Source: Falsiroseomonas sp041690465 (GTDB lineage Bacteria > Pseudomonadota > Alphaproteobacteria > Acetobacterales > Acetobacteraceae). From it: 64,000 nucleotides of DNA. Under the pieces are notes generated by a model that saw only the letters and a list, made by a program, of their open reading frames with translations, was not told where the DNA came from and ran no database searches. A program made the position numbers and the translations under genes. The DNA lies in assembly GCF_041690465.1 (NCBI RefSeq), contig NZ_JAWLHG010000005.1, positions 156,766 through 220,765 of the forward strand. Reading direction: 5' to 3'. Every line of letters begins with the position of its first letter. Position 1 is the first letter of the stretch. Positions 51,224 through 58,909 of this stretch are shown here, in pieces.

Positions 51224-52243
51224 CTACGCCAAGGCGTGCGTTTCGCGCCATCCGTCCGGTGCGGGCTCGAACCGGCGCCAGGGCGTGCTGCAGGGCGGCC
51301 CGAGCGCGAGCTGCGCCGTCCCGTTGCCTGTATCCCAGACCGCGCCGGCCAGGGTGGGGGAGGGGTCGGGCGCATGGCGGCAGAGTGCGGTCGGCGCGTG
51401 CAGCGCCAGCACCGCGCGCGGATCGCGCGCCGGATCCGCGGCCAGCGCCGCGCGCAGCGTCTCGAGCCGACCCAAGGAATGCGCCACCGCCGGCAGGTGC
51501 TCCGGTGCGGCGGTGTAGTGGTTGGTGTGCGCGACGCACGCGCCCTGCTCGATATCCACGCGGCGGTGGCGCAGCTCCACCGCCGCCGCGGCGCCGCTGC
51601 GGTCGGCCAGCACCAGGCTGCCGCCGCCGGCATGCGGCAGGCTGCGGATCAGCGCCAGCGCCTCGGCGACGGTGGTGCAGCGCGCGAGCAGCGCGTTCAT
51701 CAGGAAGTAGCGCAGGATGCCCGGCCCGTGATCGGCGGTGGCGATCTGCGTATCCGCCAGCGCGAGGCCGTCACTGTTCATCCCCGAGGACCACGCCCCC
51801 GGGGCGCCGAGCGAGCCGAGGCAGAGCACGCGCCGCCCGCGCCATGCCGGGTCCTCGTGCAGGAAGATGCGCTGCAGCCCGACATGCTCGGGGCGGAAGT
51901 CGCGGTTCTTCGCGACCACGCCATCGCGCGCGAAGGCAGTGCAGCCATCGTCGTCCCTTGGCGTGGCGGCCAGGTCGTTCAGGCAGCCGATGTGCAGGAA
52001 GTCGAACACCTCGTCATCGCCGAGGCCGAAGCCGGTGGCGATGCCGCAGATCTCCAGCAGCGCTTCCGGCGCGAGGCGCGCGGTGATGGCGCCCTGCGCC
52101 TCCAGGAAGGGCACGTCGCGTCGCGCGGCGGCAAGGCGGGACCGGATCGCATCCCTCACCGCCGGTGCGGCCTCCGGGCATGCGCGCGCCTGGCCGAGGC
52201 CGCGTTCGCGCGCATCGCCCCGCAGCACCACCACCGCGCTCAT
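51224..52243 (-). CDS. C45-family Ntn hydrolase (acyl-CoA:6-APA acyltransferase-like)
   Basis: A 339-residue Ntn-fold protein similar to isopenicillin N acyltransferase/choloylglycine-type enzymes. The self-cleavage site is DDDGCTAFA, with C101 as the nucleophile released by cut between G100 and C101; GMNSDGLALADTQ and AHTNHYTAAPEHLP are characteristic of the family. It would hydrolyse or transfer acyl groups on N-acyl amino acids or peptides. The start overlaps the dppF stop by four bases (ATGA), coupling it to the importer. It suggests that the compound brought in is N-acylated and is deacylated in the cytoplasm. Confidence 0.85.
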   Translation of the reverse strand: MSAVVVLRGDARERGLGQARACPEAAPAVRDAIRSRLAAARRDVPFLEAQGAITARLAPEALLEICGIATGFGLGDDEVFDFLHIGCLNDLAATPRDDDGCTAFARDGVVAKNRDFRPEHVGLQRIFLHEDPAWRGRRVLCLGSLGAPGAWSSGMNSDGLALADTQIATADHGPGILRYFLMNALLARCTTVAEALALIRSLPHAGGGSLVLADRSGAAAAVELRHRRVDIEQGACVAHTNHYTAAPEHLPAVAHSLGRLETLRAALAADPARDPRAVLALHAPTALCRHAPDPSPTLAGAVWDTGNGTAQLALGPPCSTPWRRFEPAPDGWRETHALA

Positions 52244-53229
52244 CCGACGCCTCCGTCATGCAGGTGGCAGGCGGCGGCGTGGCCGGTTTCGGCAAGCGCC
52301 ACGCGCCGCGGGATCTCGGTGCGGCAGCGCGGCCCGGCTTCGGGGCAGCGCGGATGGAACGGGCAACCCGGCGGCGGTGCGAGCGGCGAGGGCAGGTCAC
52401 CCGCCGCCACGTGCTGGCGCACCGCCGGCGTATCGAGCCGCGGCACGGCCGCGAGCAGCGCCTGGGTGTAGGGATGCGCCGGGCGGCGGATCACCGCATC
52501 GCGGGGCCCTTCCTCGACCACGCGGCCGAGATACATGACCGCGATCCGCGCCGCGAGATGCGCCACCACCGCCAGATCGTGCGAGATGAAGAGCATCGCC
52601 AGGCCGAGCTCGTCGCGCAGTTCCCGCAGCAGCGCCAGCACCTGCGCCTGCACCGAGACGTCGAGCGCGCTGACCGGCTCGTCGCAGACCACGAAATCGG
52701 GGTGCAGGATCAGCGCGCGGGCGATGCCGATGCGCTGGCGCTGACCGCCGGAGAACTGGTGCGGGTATCGGTCCAGATGCGCGCGCGCCAGGCCGACGCG
52801 GTCGAGCATCGCGCCGACACGCCGCTCCGCCTCGGCGCCGCGCAGCTTCTCATGCAGCGCCAGCGGCAGGCTGACGATCTCGCGCACCGTCCGGCGTGGG
52901 TTCAGCGAGGCGTAGGGGTCCTGAAAGACGATCTGCATCCGCCGGCGCAGCGGCCGCAGTGCGGGCTCCGGCAGATGCGCGATCTCCTGCCCGTCGAAGC
53001 GGATGGCGCCGGCGGTGGGCTCGTGCAGCCGCAGCAGCAGCCGGCCGAGGGTGGACTTGCCACAGCCGCTCTCGCCGATCAGGCCGAGGGTCTCGCCGCG
53101 GCCGATGGCGAGATCCACGCCCTCCACGGCGCGCACCAGGCGCACCGGCTTGCGCAGCAGCCTCTCGCCCAGGCCATGCGCCAGCGCGTAGTGCTTGGTG
53201 ACGCCCTGCGCCTGCAGCAGCGGGGTCAT
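52240..53229 (-). CDS. dppF: Dipeptide/oligopeptide ABC transporter ATP-binding protein (DppF-like)
   Basis: A 329-residue ABC ATPase. Walker A GESGCGKST is at about residues 52-60, the Q-loop in FQDPYASLNPR, the signature FSGGQRQRIGIARAL near 160, Walker B FVVCDEP and the switch His in ISHDL. The C-terminus has CPFHPRCPEAGPRC, the cysteine-rich oligopeptide-transporter domain that can bind an Fe-S cluster. It energises import together with DppD. It overlaps dppD by four bases and the C45 gene by four. Confidence 0.92.
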   Translation of the reverse strand: MTPLLQAQGVTKHYALAHGLGERLLRKPVRLVRAVEGVDLAIGRGETLGLIGESGCGKSTLGRLLLRLHEPTAGAIRFDGQEIAHLPEPALRPLRRRMQIVFQDPYASLNPRRTVREIVSLPLALHEKLRGAEAERRVGAMLDRVGLARAHLDRYPHQFSGGQRQRIGIARALILHPDFVVCDEPVSALDVSVQAQVLALLRELRDELGLAMLFISHDLAVVAHLAARIAVMYLGRVVEEGPRDAVIRRPAHPYTQALLAAVPRLDTPAVRQHVAAGDLPSPLAPPPGCPFHPRCPEAGPRCRTEIPRRVALAETGHAAACHLHDGGVG

Positions 53230-54194
53230 GGCGAGACCTCGGCGGCGCGGATGCAGCGCGAGAGGCGTGCGTCGCCCGATGGCGCCAGCGCAACCGGTCG
53301 CGCGCAATCGGCGATGGCGAGCGCGCAGCGGTTGCGGAATCGGCAGCCGGCATCCACGGTGGCGAGATCCGGCACCTGGCCGGGGATCGGGTGCAACGGG
53401 CGGTCCGGGTCTTCCAGCCGCGGCAAGCTTTCCATCAGGCCGCGCGTGTAGGGGTGGCGCGGGCGCGCGATGACCTCGGCGGTCGGGCCGGTCTCCACCA
53501 CCTGGCCGGCATACATCACGATCACCCGCGGGCAGCGCTCCGCCACCACGGCGAGGTCGTGGGTGATCATCGCCACCGCGAGCCCCTGCTCTGCGCGCAA
53601 CTCGTCCAGCAGGTCGAGCACCTGGGCGCGGATCGTCACGTCGAGCGCGGTGGTCGGCTCGTCCGCCACCAGCAGCTTCGGCCGCGCGGCGAGCGAGATG
53701 GCGATCATTGCGCGCTGGCGCATGCCGCCCGAGAACTGGTGCGGATAGTCGCGCAGGCGCAGCACGGAATCGGGGATGCCGACGCGCGTGAGCAGCCGCA
53801 CCGCCTCGGCGATCGGGTCGCCGGGGATGGCGTGGGCGCGCAGCGTCTCGGTGATCTGCGTGCCGATGGTCAGCGAGGGGTTCAGGGCCGAGAGCGCATC
53901 CTGCATCGCCAGCGCCACCATGCGCCCGCGCAGCGCGCGCAACTCGCCGGCCGGCAGGCGGCGCAGGTCGCGGCCGTCGAAAATGATCTCGCCGGCTTCC
54001 ACGCGGCCCGGCGGGCGGACCAGGCCGAGCACGGAGAGGAAGGTGACCGACTTGCCGCTGCCACTCTCGCCGACCACGCCGAGCGCCTCCCCGGCGGCGA
54101 TGTCGAAATCCACGCCGTCGACGGCGGCCAGCGGGCCGCGGCGCGTCGGGAACACCGTCCGCAGTCCCCGAACCGAAAGCAGCGGCGCGTTCAT
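53226..54194 (-). CDS. dppD: Dipeptide/oligopeptide ABC transporter ATP-binding protein (DppD-like)
   Basis: A 322-residue ABC ATPase. Walker A GESGSGKSV is near residue 42, QDALSALNPSLTIG the Q-loop region, signature FSGGMRQRAMIAISLA, Walker B LLVADEPTTALD and switch His in ITHDLAV. The C-terminal CRFRNRCALAIADCARP is the usual cysteine domain. The Walker A ends in Ser-Val rather than Ser-Thr, which is common in DppD. ATG 54194 overlaps the dppC stop by four bases. Together with DppF it forms the heterodimeric motor. Confidence 0.92.
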   Translation of the reverse strand: MNAPLLSVRGLRTVFPTRRGPLAAVDGVDFDIAAGEALGVVGESGSGKSVTFLSVLGLVRPPGRVEAGEIIFDGRDLRRLPAGELRALRGRMVALAMQDALSALNPSLTIGTQITETLRAHAIPGDPIAEAVRLLTRVGIPDSVLRLRDYPHQFSGGMRQRAMIAISLAARPKLLVADEPTTALDVTIRAQVLDLLDELRAEQGLAVAMITHDLAVVAERCPRVIVMYAGQVVETGPTAEVIARPRHPYTRGLMESLPRLEDPDRPLHPIPGQVPDLATVDAGCRFRNRCALAIADCARPVALAPSGDARLSRCIRAAEVSP

Positions 54195-55087
54195 GAGCTC
54201 TGGTGCAGCCTGGGGTCGAAGGCGTCGCGCAGGCCCTGGCTCGCCAGGTTGATCGCCAACACCAGCGCCAGGATGCAGAGGCCCGGCAGCGTCGAGACCC
54301 ACCAGGCATCCACCAGGAAGTCGCGCCCATCCGCCACCATGGATCCCCAGCTCGGCGTCGGCGGCTGCACGCCGAGGCCGAGGAAGGAGAGCGAGGCCTC
54401 CATGATGATCACATACGCCATGCGGAAGGTGGCGACGACGAGAACGGGCGAGAGCACGTTGGGCAGGATCTCGCGCATCATGATGTGCCGCGGCGAACAG
54501 CCGAGCGCGCGCGCGGCTTCCACATACTCCTGCTCGCGCGCGGCCAGCGTCTCGCCGCGCACCACCCGGCAGGTGAAGACCCACTCCTTCAGCACCAGCG
54601 CGAGGATGATGTTGTGCAGCCCCGGCCCCATCATTGCCATCAGCCCGATGGCGAAGACCAGGTACGGGAAGCCGAGCAGCGTATCCACTAGGCGCGAGAC
54701 GAGGGTGTCCACCCAGCCGCGCAGATAGCCCGCGGCGAGGCCCGCCAAGGTGCCGATCACCGCGGCGATCCCCACCACCAGCGCCGCGACCGAAAGCGAG
54801 ACGCGTGCGCCGTGGATGAGGCGGGCGAGGATGTCGCGCCCGAGCCCGTCGCAGCCGAGCCAGAAGCCCGGCTCGGTGTTCGCGTCCGCCCAGGCCGGGG
54901 CGCAGAGGCGGCGAAACAGATCGGCCTCGGTAGGGTCCTGCGGCGCGATCCAGGGGGCGAAGAGTGCCAGCAGCGCGAACAGCACCACCATGGCGGAGGC
55001 CAGGACCGCCGTGCGGTTGCCCGCGAGCCGCCGCAGTGCAAGCTGCGTGGGCGAGAGGGGCGGCGCTTCGAGAACGGCGCCGCTCAC
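54191..55087 (-). CDS. dppC: Dipeptide ABC transporter permease (DppC-like)
   Basis: A 298-residue inner-membrane permease with six helices; the first is VLASAMVVLFALLALFAPWI. The EAA loop that contacts the ATPase reads EAARALGCSPRHIMMREILPN (in two parts, near residue 200). FWLGCDGLGRDILARLIHGARVSL is the usual DppC sequence before helix 2. It overlaps dppB's stop by four bases. It forms the translocation pore with DppB for a peptide-like substrate. Confidence 0.93.
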   Translation of the reverse strand: MSGAVLEAPPLSPTQLALRRLAGNRTAVLASAMVVLFALLALFAPWIAPQDPTEADLFRRLCAPAWADANTEPGFWLGCDGLGRDILARLIHGARVSLSVAALVVGIAAVIGTLAGLAAGYLRGWVDTLVSRLVDTLLGFPYLVFAIGLMAMMGPGLHNIILALVLKEWVFTCRVVRGETLAAREQEYVEAARALGCSPRHIMMREILPNVLSPVLVVATFRMAYVIIMEASLSFLGLGVQPPTPSWGSMVADGRDFLVDAWWVSTLPGLCILALVLAINLASQGLRDAFDPRLHQSS

Positions 55088-56091
55088 AGCCGCACCTTCG
55101 GATTGAGCGCCGCGTAGAGCAGGTCGGCGATGAAGTTCAGCAGAACATAGGTGACGGCGTAGAGCAGCACCGCGGCCTGCACCAGCGGGTAGTTCCGCGC
55201 GAAGATGCTCTCCACGACGAGGCGCCCGAGTCCGGGCCAGCCGAACACCGTCTCCACGATCATGTTGCCGCCAAGCAGTGAGCCGGTCTCGATCGCCAGC
55301 ACCGTCACTGCCGGGATCAGCGCGTTCTTCAGTGCATGCAGGAACAGCACGCGCCGGCGCGACAGGCCTTTCGCCTCGGCGAACAGCACGTAGTCCGTTG
55401 CCAGCACCTCCGCCATCGCGCTGCGGATGACGCGCGCCAGCAGCGCCGCCGTGGGCAGGCCGAGCGTGATCGCGGGCAGGGCGAGATGCGACAGCGCCTT
55501 GAGGAAGGCGTCCGGTCGGCCCGCCGCCAGCGTGTCCAGCAGCAGGAAGCCGGTGAGCTGCGGCACCTCCGCATCGAAGGGGATGCGCCCGCCCACCGGG
55601 AAAACCCCGAGATGCACGGCGAAGAGCAGGATCAGCAGGATCCCGAACCAGAAGCCCGGCAGCGAGACGCCGAACAGCGAGATGGCCGAGAGCGCCCGGT
55701 CCAGCCAGCTGTCCCGCTTCACCGCCGCCGCCACGCCGAGCGGCACCGCGACCAGCACGGCGACCAGCAGCGCGACCAGCGTGAGCTCGATGGTCGCCGG
55801 CAGGCGTTCCGCGATCACCTCGAAGACCGGCCGACGATGGAAGAAGGAGGTTCCGAAGTCACCGGTCAGCGCATTGCCCAGAAACACCAGGAAGCGCTCG
55901 GCGACCGACCGGTCGAGGCCTAGGTCGCGGCGCAGCGAGGCCGCCTGCTCCTCGGTGGCCCGCTGGTCGGCGAGCATGATCTCGACCGGATCGCCCGGCG
56001 TCAGCGTCATCATCAGGAAGACGATGATGCTGACGCCCAGCAGCACGACCGGGAGCTGGACGAGCCTCTCGAGGATCCTCGAAAGGCTCAT
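55084..56091 (-). CDS. dppB: Dipeptide ABC transporter permease (DppB-like)
   Basis: A 335-residue inner-membrane permease. The first helix is LVQLPVVLLGVSIIVFLMM, followed by TPGDPVEIML, the conserved DppB beginning. The EAA loop FAEAKGLSRRRVLFLHALKNA is split by the ATPase contact glycine. NMIVETVFGWPGLGRLVVESI is a family hallmark near the C-terminus. AAGGAAAGC precedes the ATG at 56091. A 136-base gap with several hairpins separates it from the dppA gene, unlike the other tightly overlapped genes, which suggests lower expression than the binding protein. Confidence 0.93.
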   Translation of the reverse strand: MSLSRILERLVQLPVVLLGVSIIVFLMMTLTPGDPVEIMLADQRATEEQAASLRRDLGLDRSVAERFLVFLGNALTGDFGTSFFHRRPVFEVIAERLPATIELTLVALLVAVLVAVPLGVAAAVKRDSWLDRALSAISLFGVSLPGFWFGILLILLFAVHLGVFPVGGRIPFDAEVPQLTGFLLLDTLAAGRPDAFLKALSHLALPAITLGLPTAALLARVIRSAMAEVLATDYVLFAEAKGLSRRRVLFLHALKNALIPAVTVLAIETGSLLGGNMIVETVFGWPGLGRLVVESIFARNYPLVQAAVLLYAVTYVLLNFIADLLYAALNPKVRL

Positions 56092-56100
56092 GCTTTCCTT

Positions 56101-56201
56101 GCGAAGTGCTGACGCACTTCGCCCTCAGGCGCCGGCGCTTCGCTTGGCTCGCCGCACTCGCGGCGGGCCGCATTCGCGGCCTCGGCCGGCTGCGTCGGCC
56201 G
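56101..56201 (-). repeat. Array of four short hairpins between dppA and dppB
   Basis: Four successive perfect palindromes: 9-base arms GCGAAGTGC/GCACTTCGC around TGAC (56101-56122); GCCGC/GCGGC around ACTC (56151-56164, arms adjoining); GGCCGC/GCGGCC around ATTC (56166-56181); and CGGCCG/CGGCCG around seven bases (56183-56201). They occupy nearly the whole gap and resemble stabilising or attenuating intercistronic stem-loops in binding-protein operons. Confidence 0.65.
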
Positions 56202-56227
56202 CAGGTCAGGACTTAGCGAGGCGGGTA

Positions 56228-57787
56228 TCACCCGGCGATCCGCACCCGGTGCAGGTTGATGCGGCTGTCGGCCTGCGGCTTCCAGCCCTCGATGCGGCGC
56301 GAGACGCCATAGATGTCCTGCGGCAGCCACAGGAAGATCCAGGGCGCCTGCTCGCTGACGATCTGCTGCGCGCGCAGGTAGCCCTGGCGCCGCTTCTCCT
56401 GGTCCGTCTCGGTCTCGGCGGCATCCAGCAGGCGGTCCACCTCGGCGTTGGAGAAGCCGGCGCTGTTGCCGCGGCCGCCAGTCTTCAGCGTCGGGAGCAT
56501 GATGTCCGAGGGATCGAGCGCGCCGTTGCCCCAGGAGGTGAGATACATGTCGCGCTCCCGCCGGCGCTCGGCGTTCTGCCACATCGGGCTGAGCACCGCG
56601 CCTTCCCACACCTGCGCACGCACGCGCAGGCCGGTGCGGGAGAGCAGGGCGGCAATGGCCTCGGCGATCTCGCGCGTCGCGCCCGTGGTGTCGATCACCA
56701 TCTCGGTGCCCGGTGCCACGCCGGCCTCGGCCAGCAGCGCCTTGGCGCGGTCGAGGTCGTAGGCATATTCGGGCAGGTCCGGGTTGAAGCCGAAGGCGTC
56801 CGGGCTCATCACGCCGCGGAGCGGCGTCGCGGTATTGCCGAGGATGCGCGAGATGATCGCGCCCTTGTCGAGCGCATGGTTCAGCGCGCGGCGTACCCGC
56901 ACATCGTCGAACGGCTTCTTGGCCAGGTTCAGCGAGACGAAGAAGGTGCGCGTGCCGTTCACCTTCATCACCTGCGCGTTGCGGCTGGCCTCCACCTGGC
57001 GGATCGCCGAGGGGGGCAGTTCGTTGATGATGTCCACCTCGCCGGCCAGCAGCGCGGCGACGCGCGAGGAATTCTCCGAGATGACGCGGAAGATCACGCG
57101 GTCCACCTGCGCGGGGCCGGCCGGCGGGATCTCCGGCGAACCGCCATAGTACTCGGCGAAGCGCTCCATGATGATGGCCTCGCCGCGGCGCCAATCCACC
57201 AGCTTGAACGGGCCGGCGCCATCGGGGCGGGTCTGCATGCCGTCCTGGCCGACTCGCTCGACATGGCGGCGGTTCACCACCTCCTGGAAGGGCAGCATGG
57301 CCTGCATCAGCGCCCAGGGCGCGTTGAGGTGGAGGCGCACCGTGCGCGGATCGACCACGGTGGTATCCTCGAGGGGGCCGAGCAGGCTCTTGCGCGGGCT
57401 GGTCTGGCCGCCCATCGCATTCGTCTTCACCAGGCGGTCGAGGGTGAACTTGATGTCCTCGGCGGTCAGCGCGTCGCCGGAGTGGAACCTGATGCCGTCG
57501 CGGATGCGGATCTCGTAGGTCTTCGCATCCACCGCGCGGAAGCTCTCCGCGATCTCGTTCCGGATGCGCATCTCGGCATCGCGCGTCAGCAGACCGTCGT
57601 GGAGGTTGCGGATGATGGTCTGCGTCTCGCGGTTGCGGTGGTTCGCGGGGTCGAGGGTCAGCGCATCCTGTGTGAAGCCCACGCGCACCTCGCGCGCGGC
57701 GCGCTGGGCGGCGGCCGGGCGTAGCTGCGTGAGGACGAAGGGCGTTGCGAGTGCGCCAAGCAGGGCGCTGCGGCGTGTCGTGCTCAT
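56228..57787 (-). CDS. dppA: ABC transporter substrate-binding protein, family 5 (DppA-like)
   Basis: A 519-residue periplasmic binding protein. The signal peptide TTRRSALLGALATPFVLTQL has a twin arginine, so Tat export is likely. The mature part starts VRVGFTQDALTLDPANHRN; RDGIRFHSGDALTAEDIKFTLDRL and RRALNHALDKGAIISRI are typical of the peptide/nickel family. It binds a peptide or glutathione-like compound and passes it to DppBC. It is the first gene of the nine-gene unit; a sigma-54-type promoter lies at 57828-57843, 41 bases upstream. Confidence 0.92.
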   Translation of the reverse strand: MSTTRRSALLGALATPFVLTQLRPAAAQRAAREVRVGFTQDALTLDPANHRNRETQTIIRNLHDGLLTRDAEMRIRNEIAESFRAVDAKTYEIRIRDGIRFHSGDALTAEDIKFTLDRLVKTNAMGGQTSPRKSLLGPLEDTTVVDPRTVRLHLNAPWALMQAMLPFQEVVNRRHVERVGQDGMQTRPDGAGPFKLVDWRRGEAIIMERFAEYYGGSPEIPPAGPAQVDRVIFRVISENSSRVAALLAGEVDIINELPPSAIRQVEASRNAQVMKVNGTRTFFVSLNLAKKPFDDVRVRRALNHALDKGAIISRILGNTATPLRGVMSPDAFGFNPDLPEYAYDLDRAKALLAEAGVAPGTEMVIDTTGATREIAEAIAALLSRTGLRVRAQVWEGAVLSPMWQNAERRRERDMYLTSWGNGALDPSDIMLPTLKTGGRGNSAGFSNAEVDRLLDAAETETDQEKRRQGYLRAQQIVSEQAPWIFLWLPQDIYGVSRRIEGWKPQADSRINLHRVRIAG

Positions 57788-57827
57788 GCGTCTCACCGTC
57801 CCATTTCGTGAAGCCGGATGGTGGGCT

Positions 57828-57843
57828 AGCAAGCCCCGTGCCG
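57828..57843 (-). promoter_or_regulatory. Sigma-54 promoter of the dpp operon
   Basis: The minus strand reads CGGCACGGGGCTTGCT: -24 block CGGCACG (one mismatch to TGGCACG), four bases, and a perfect -12 TTGCT, with the invariant GG and GC exactly 10 bases apart. The start point should be near 57817, giving a leader of about 30 bases to dppA. The core GGCACGGGG is shared with the other promoter at 50176-50191. The cognate activator is encoded inside the operon. Confidence 0.72.
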
Positions 57844-58039
57844 GGAACAACAAAGCTGGAGGTGGGAGGCGCCTGCCCGCCGGCGTTGTCGCTGCCCCGG
57901 GTCGCTTGCGTGAAATTCGCGCGTGGGCGCGCAATCCGCGCTGTTGCACTGGCGCGTCCGGCTGCCCCAGGCCCGAGTCGCTTGAGGTTTTGGCACCGAA
58001 CTGTTAGTTGAATGGTGCTCGGACATAGGGATACCGGTC

Positions 58040-58723
58040 ATGAAGTCTGTGTTGCTCGGTGCGGCCTTCGCTCTGCCCATCGTGCTCGCCGCCGGACCTG
58101 GCGTCGCGCAGACCGATCCCGCCGCACGTGCGCTGATCCAGCAGCTGCTGCCGCGCACCTCGGTGGACACCACGCGCGGCATCCGCCCGGTCGGTCCCGC
58201 CGCCGGCGGCGCCACCGCGCCGGCCCCGGTCGCCGCGCCCGCCGCCGCGCCGCCGCCCGTTATCACCGCCCCACCGCCTTCCGTGGCCGCGCCGGCGCCA
58301 AGCACCCCGCGTACCGCCGCCGCCGCCCCGCGCGCGCCCGAGCCGCCGCGCGCCACCACCGCGCCTGTCGGTGTCGCGGCAGCAAGCATCACCGTCACCT
58401 TCCCGTCGGGCTCCGCCGAACTGACGCCGGAGGCCATGGCAGCGCTGCGCCCGCTCGGCGAGGCGCTGGCCTCTAGCGACCTCGCCGCCTTCCGCTTCCG
58501 CATCGAGGGCCACACCGACAGCGTCGGTCCGCGTGACGCCAACCAGAGCCTGTCGGAACGCCGCGCCGCGGCGGTGCGCGATCACCTGGTGCAGCGCTAC
58601 GCCGTGGATCCGCGCCGCATCGAGACGGTCGGCCGCGGCGAGGGCGACCTGCTCGTTCCCACCGGCGACGAGGTGGCGGAGCGACGGAACCGCCGCGTGC
58701 AGGTCGTCAATCTCGGCGGCTGA
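58040..58723 (+). CDS. OmpA-domain cell envelope protein
   Basis: A 227-residue exported protein. Signal peptide KSVLLGAAFALPIVLAAG with cleavage at GVAQ. Residues about 55-110 form a proline/alanine-rich linker. The C-terminal OmpA domain (about 117-225) has ITVTFPSGSAELTPEA at its first strand, FRIEGHTDSVGPRDANQSLS and RRAAAVRDHLV, which carry the peptidoglycan-binding residues (the Asp of HTDSVG and the Arg of ERRA). It tethers something to the cell wall. It is upstream of, but separated by a hairpin from, the two-partner secretion genes. Confidence 0.88.
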   Translation: MKSVLLGAAFALPIVLAAGPGVAQTDPAARALIQQLLPRTSVDTTRGIRPVGPAAGGATAPAPVAAPAAAPPPVITAPPPSVAAPAPSTPRTAAAAPRAPEPPRATTAPVGVAAASITVTFPSGSAELTPEAMAALRPLGEALASSDLAAFRFRIEGHTDSVGPRDANQSLSERRAAAVRDHLVQRYAVDPRRIETVGRGEGDLLVPTGDEVAERRNRRVQVVNLGG

Positions 58724-58740
58724 AGCCGGCGACGCTGCGC

Positions 58741-58766
58741 CCGCCAACCGCACCCTGGGTTGGCGG
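58741..58766 (+). terminator. Hairpin after the OmpA-domain gene
   Basis: CCGCCAACC (58741-58749) and GGTTGGCGG (58758-58766) are perfect 9-base arms around an 8-base loop, 18 bases after the stop codon. No T-run follows, so termination may need Rho or the stem may protect the 3' end. Confidence 0.5.
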
Positions 58767-58909
58767 AGCCCCGTCGCGTATACCGCTCGCCGAGCGAACT
58801 GGCGCTGGTCAAAACCCTAACGCCGTCTTAATATCTCGCCAGTTGCGTTGCTGTCCCGCGAGCCAACCAGCGCGCGGGGGCGCGCGGTCATAAGGGGCGG
58901 CGGGACCAT

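Noticed and set aside
57985..58005. TTGGCACC near the OmpA-domain gene as a further sigma-54 promoter
   Set aside because: No TTGC-type -12 block at the required distance follows.
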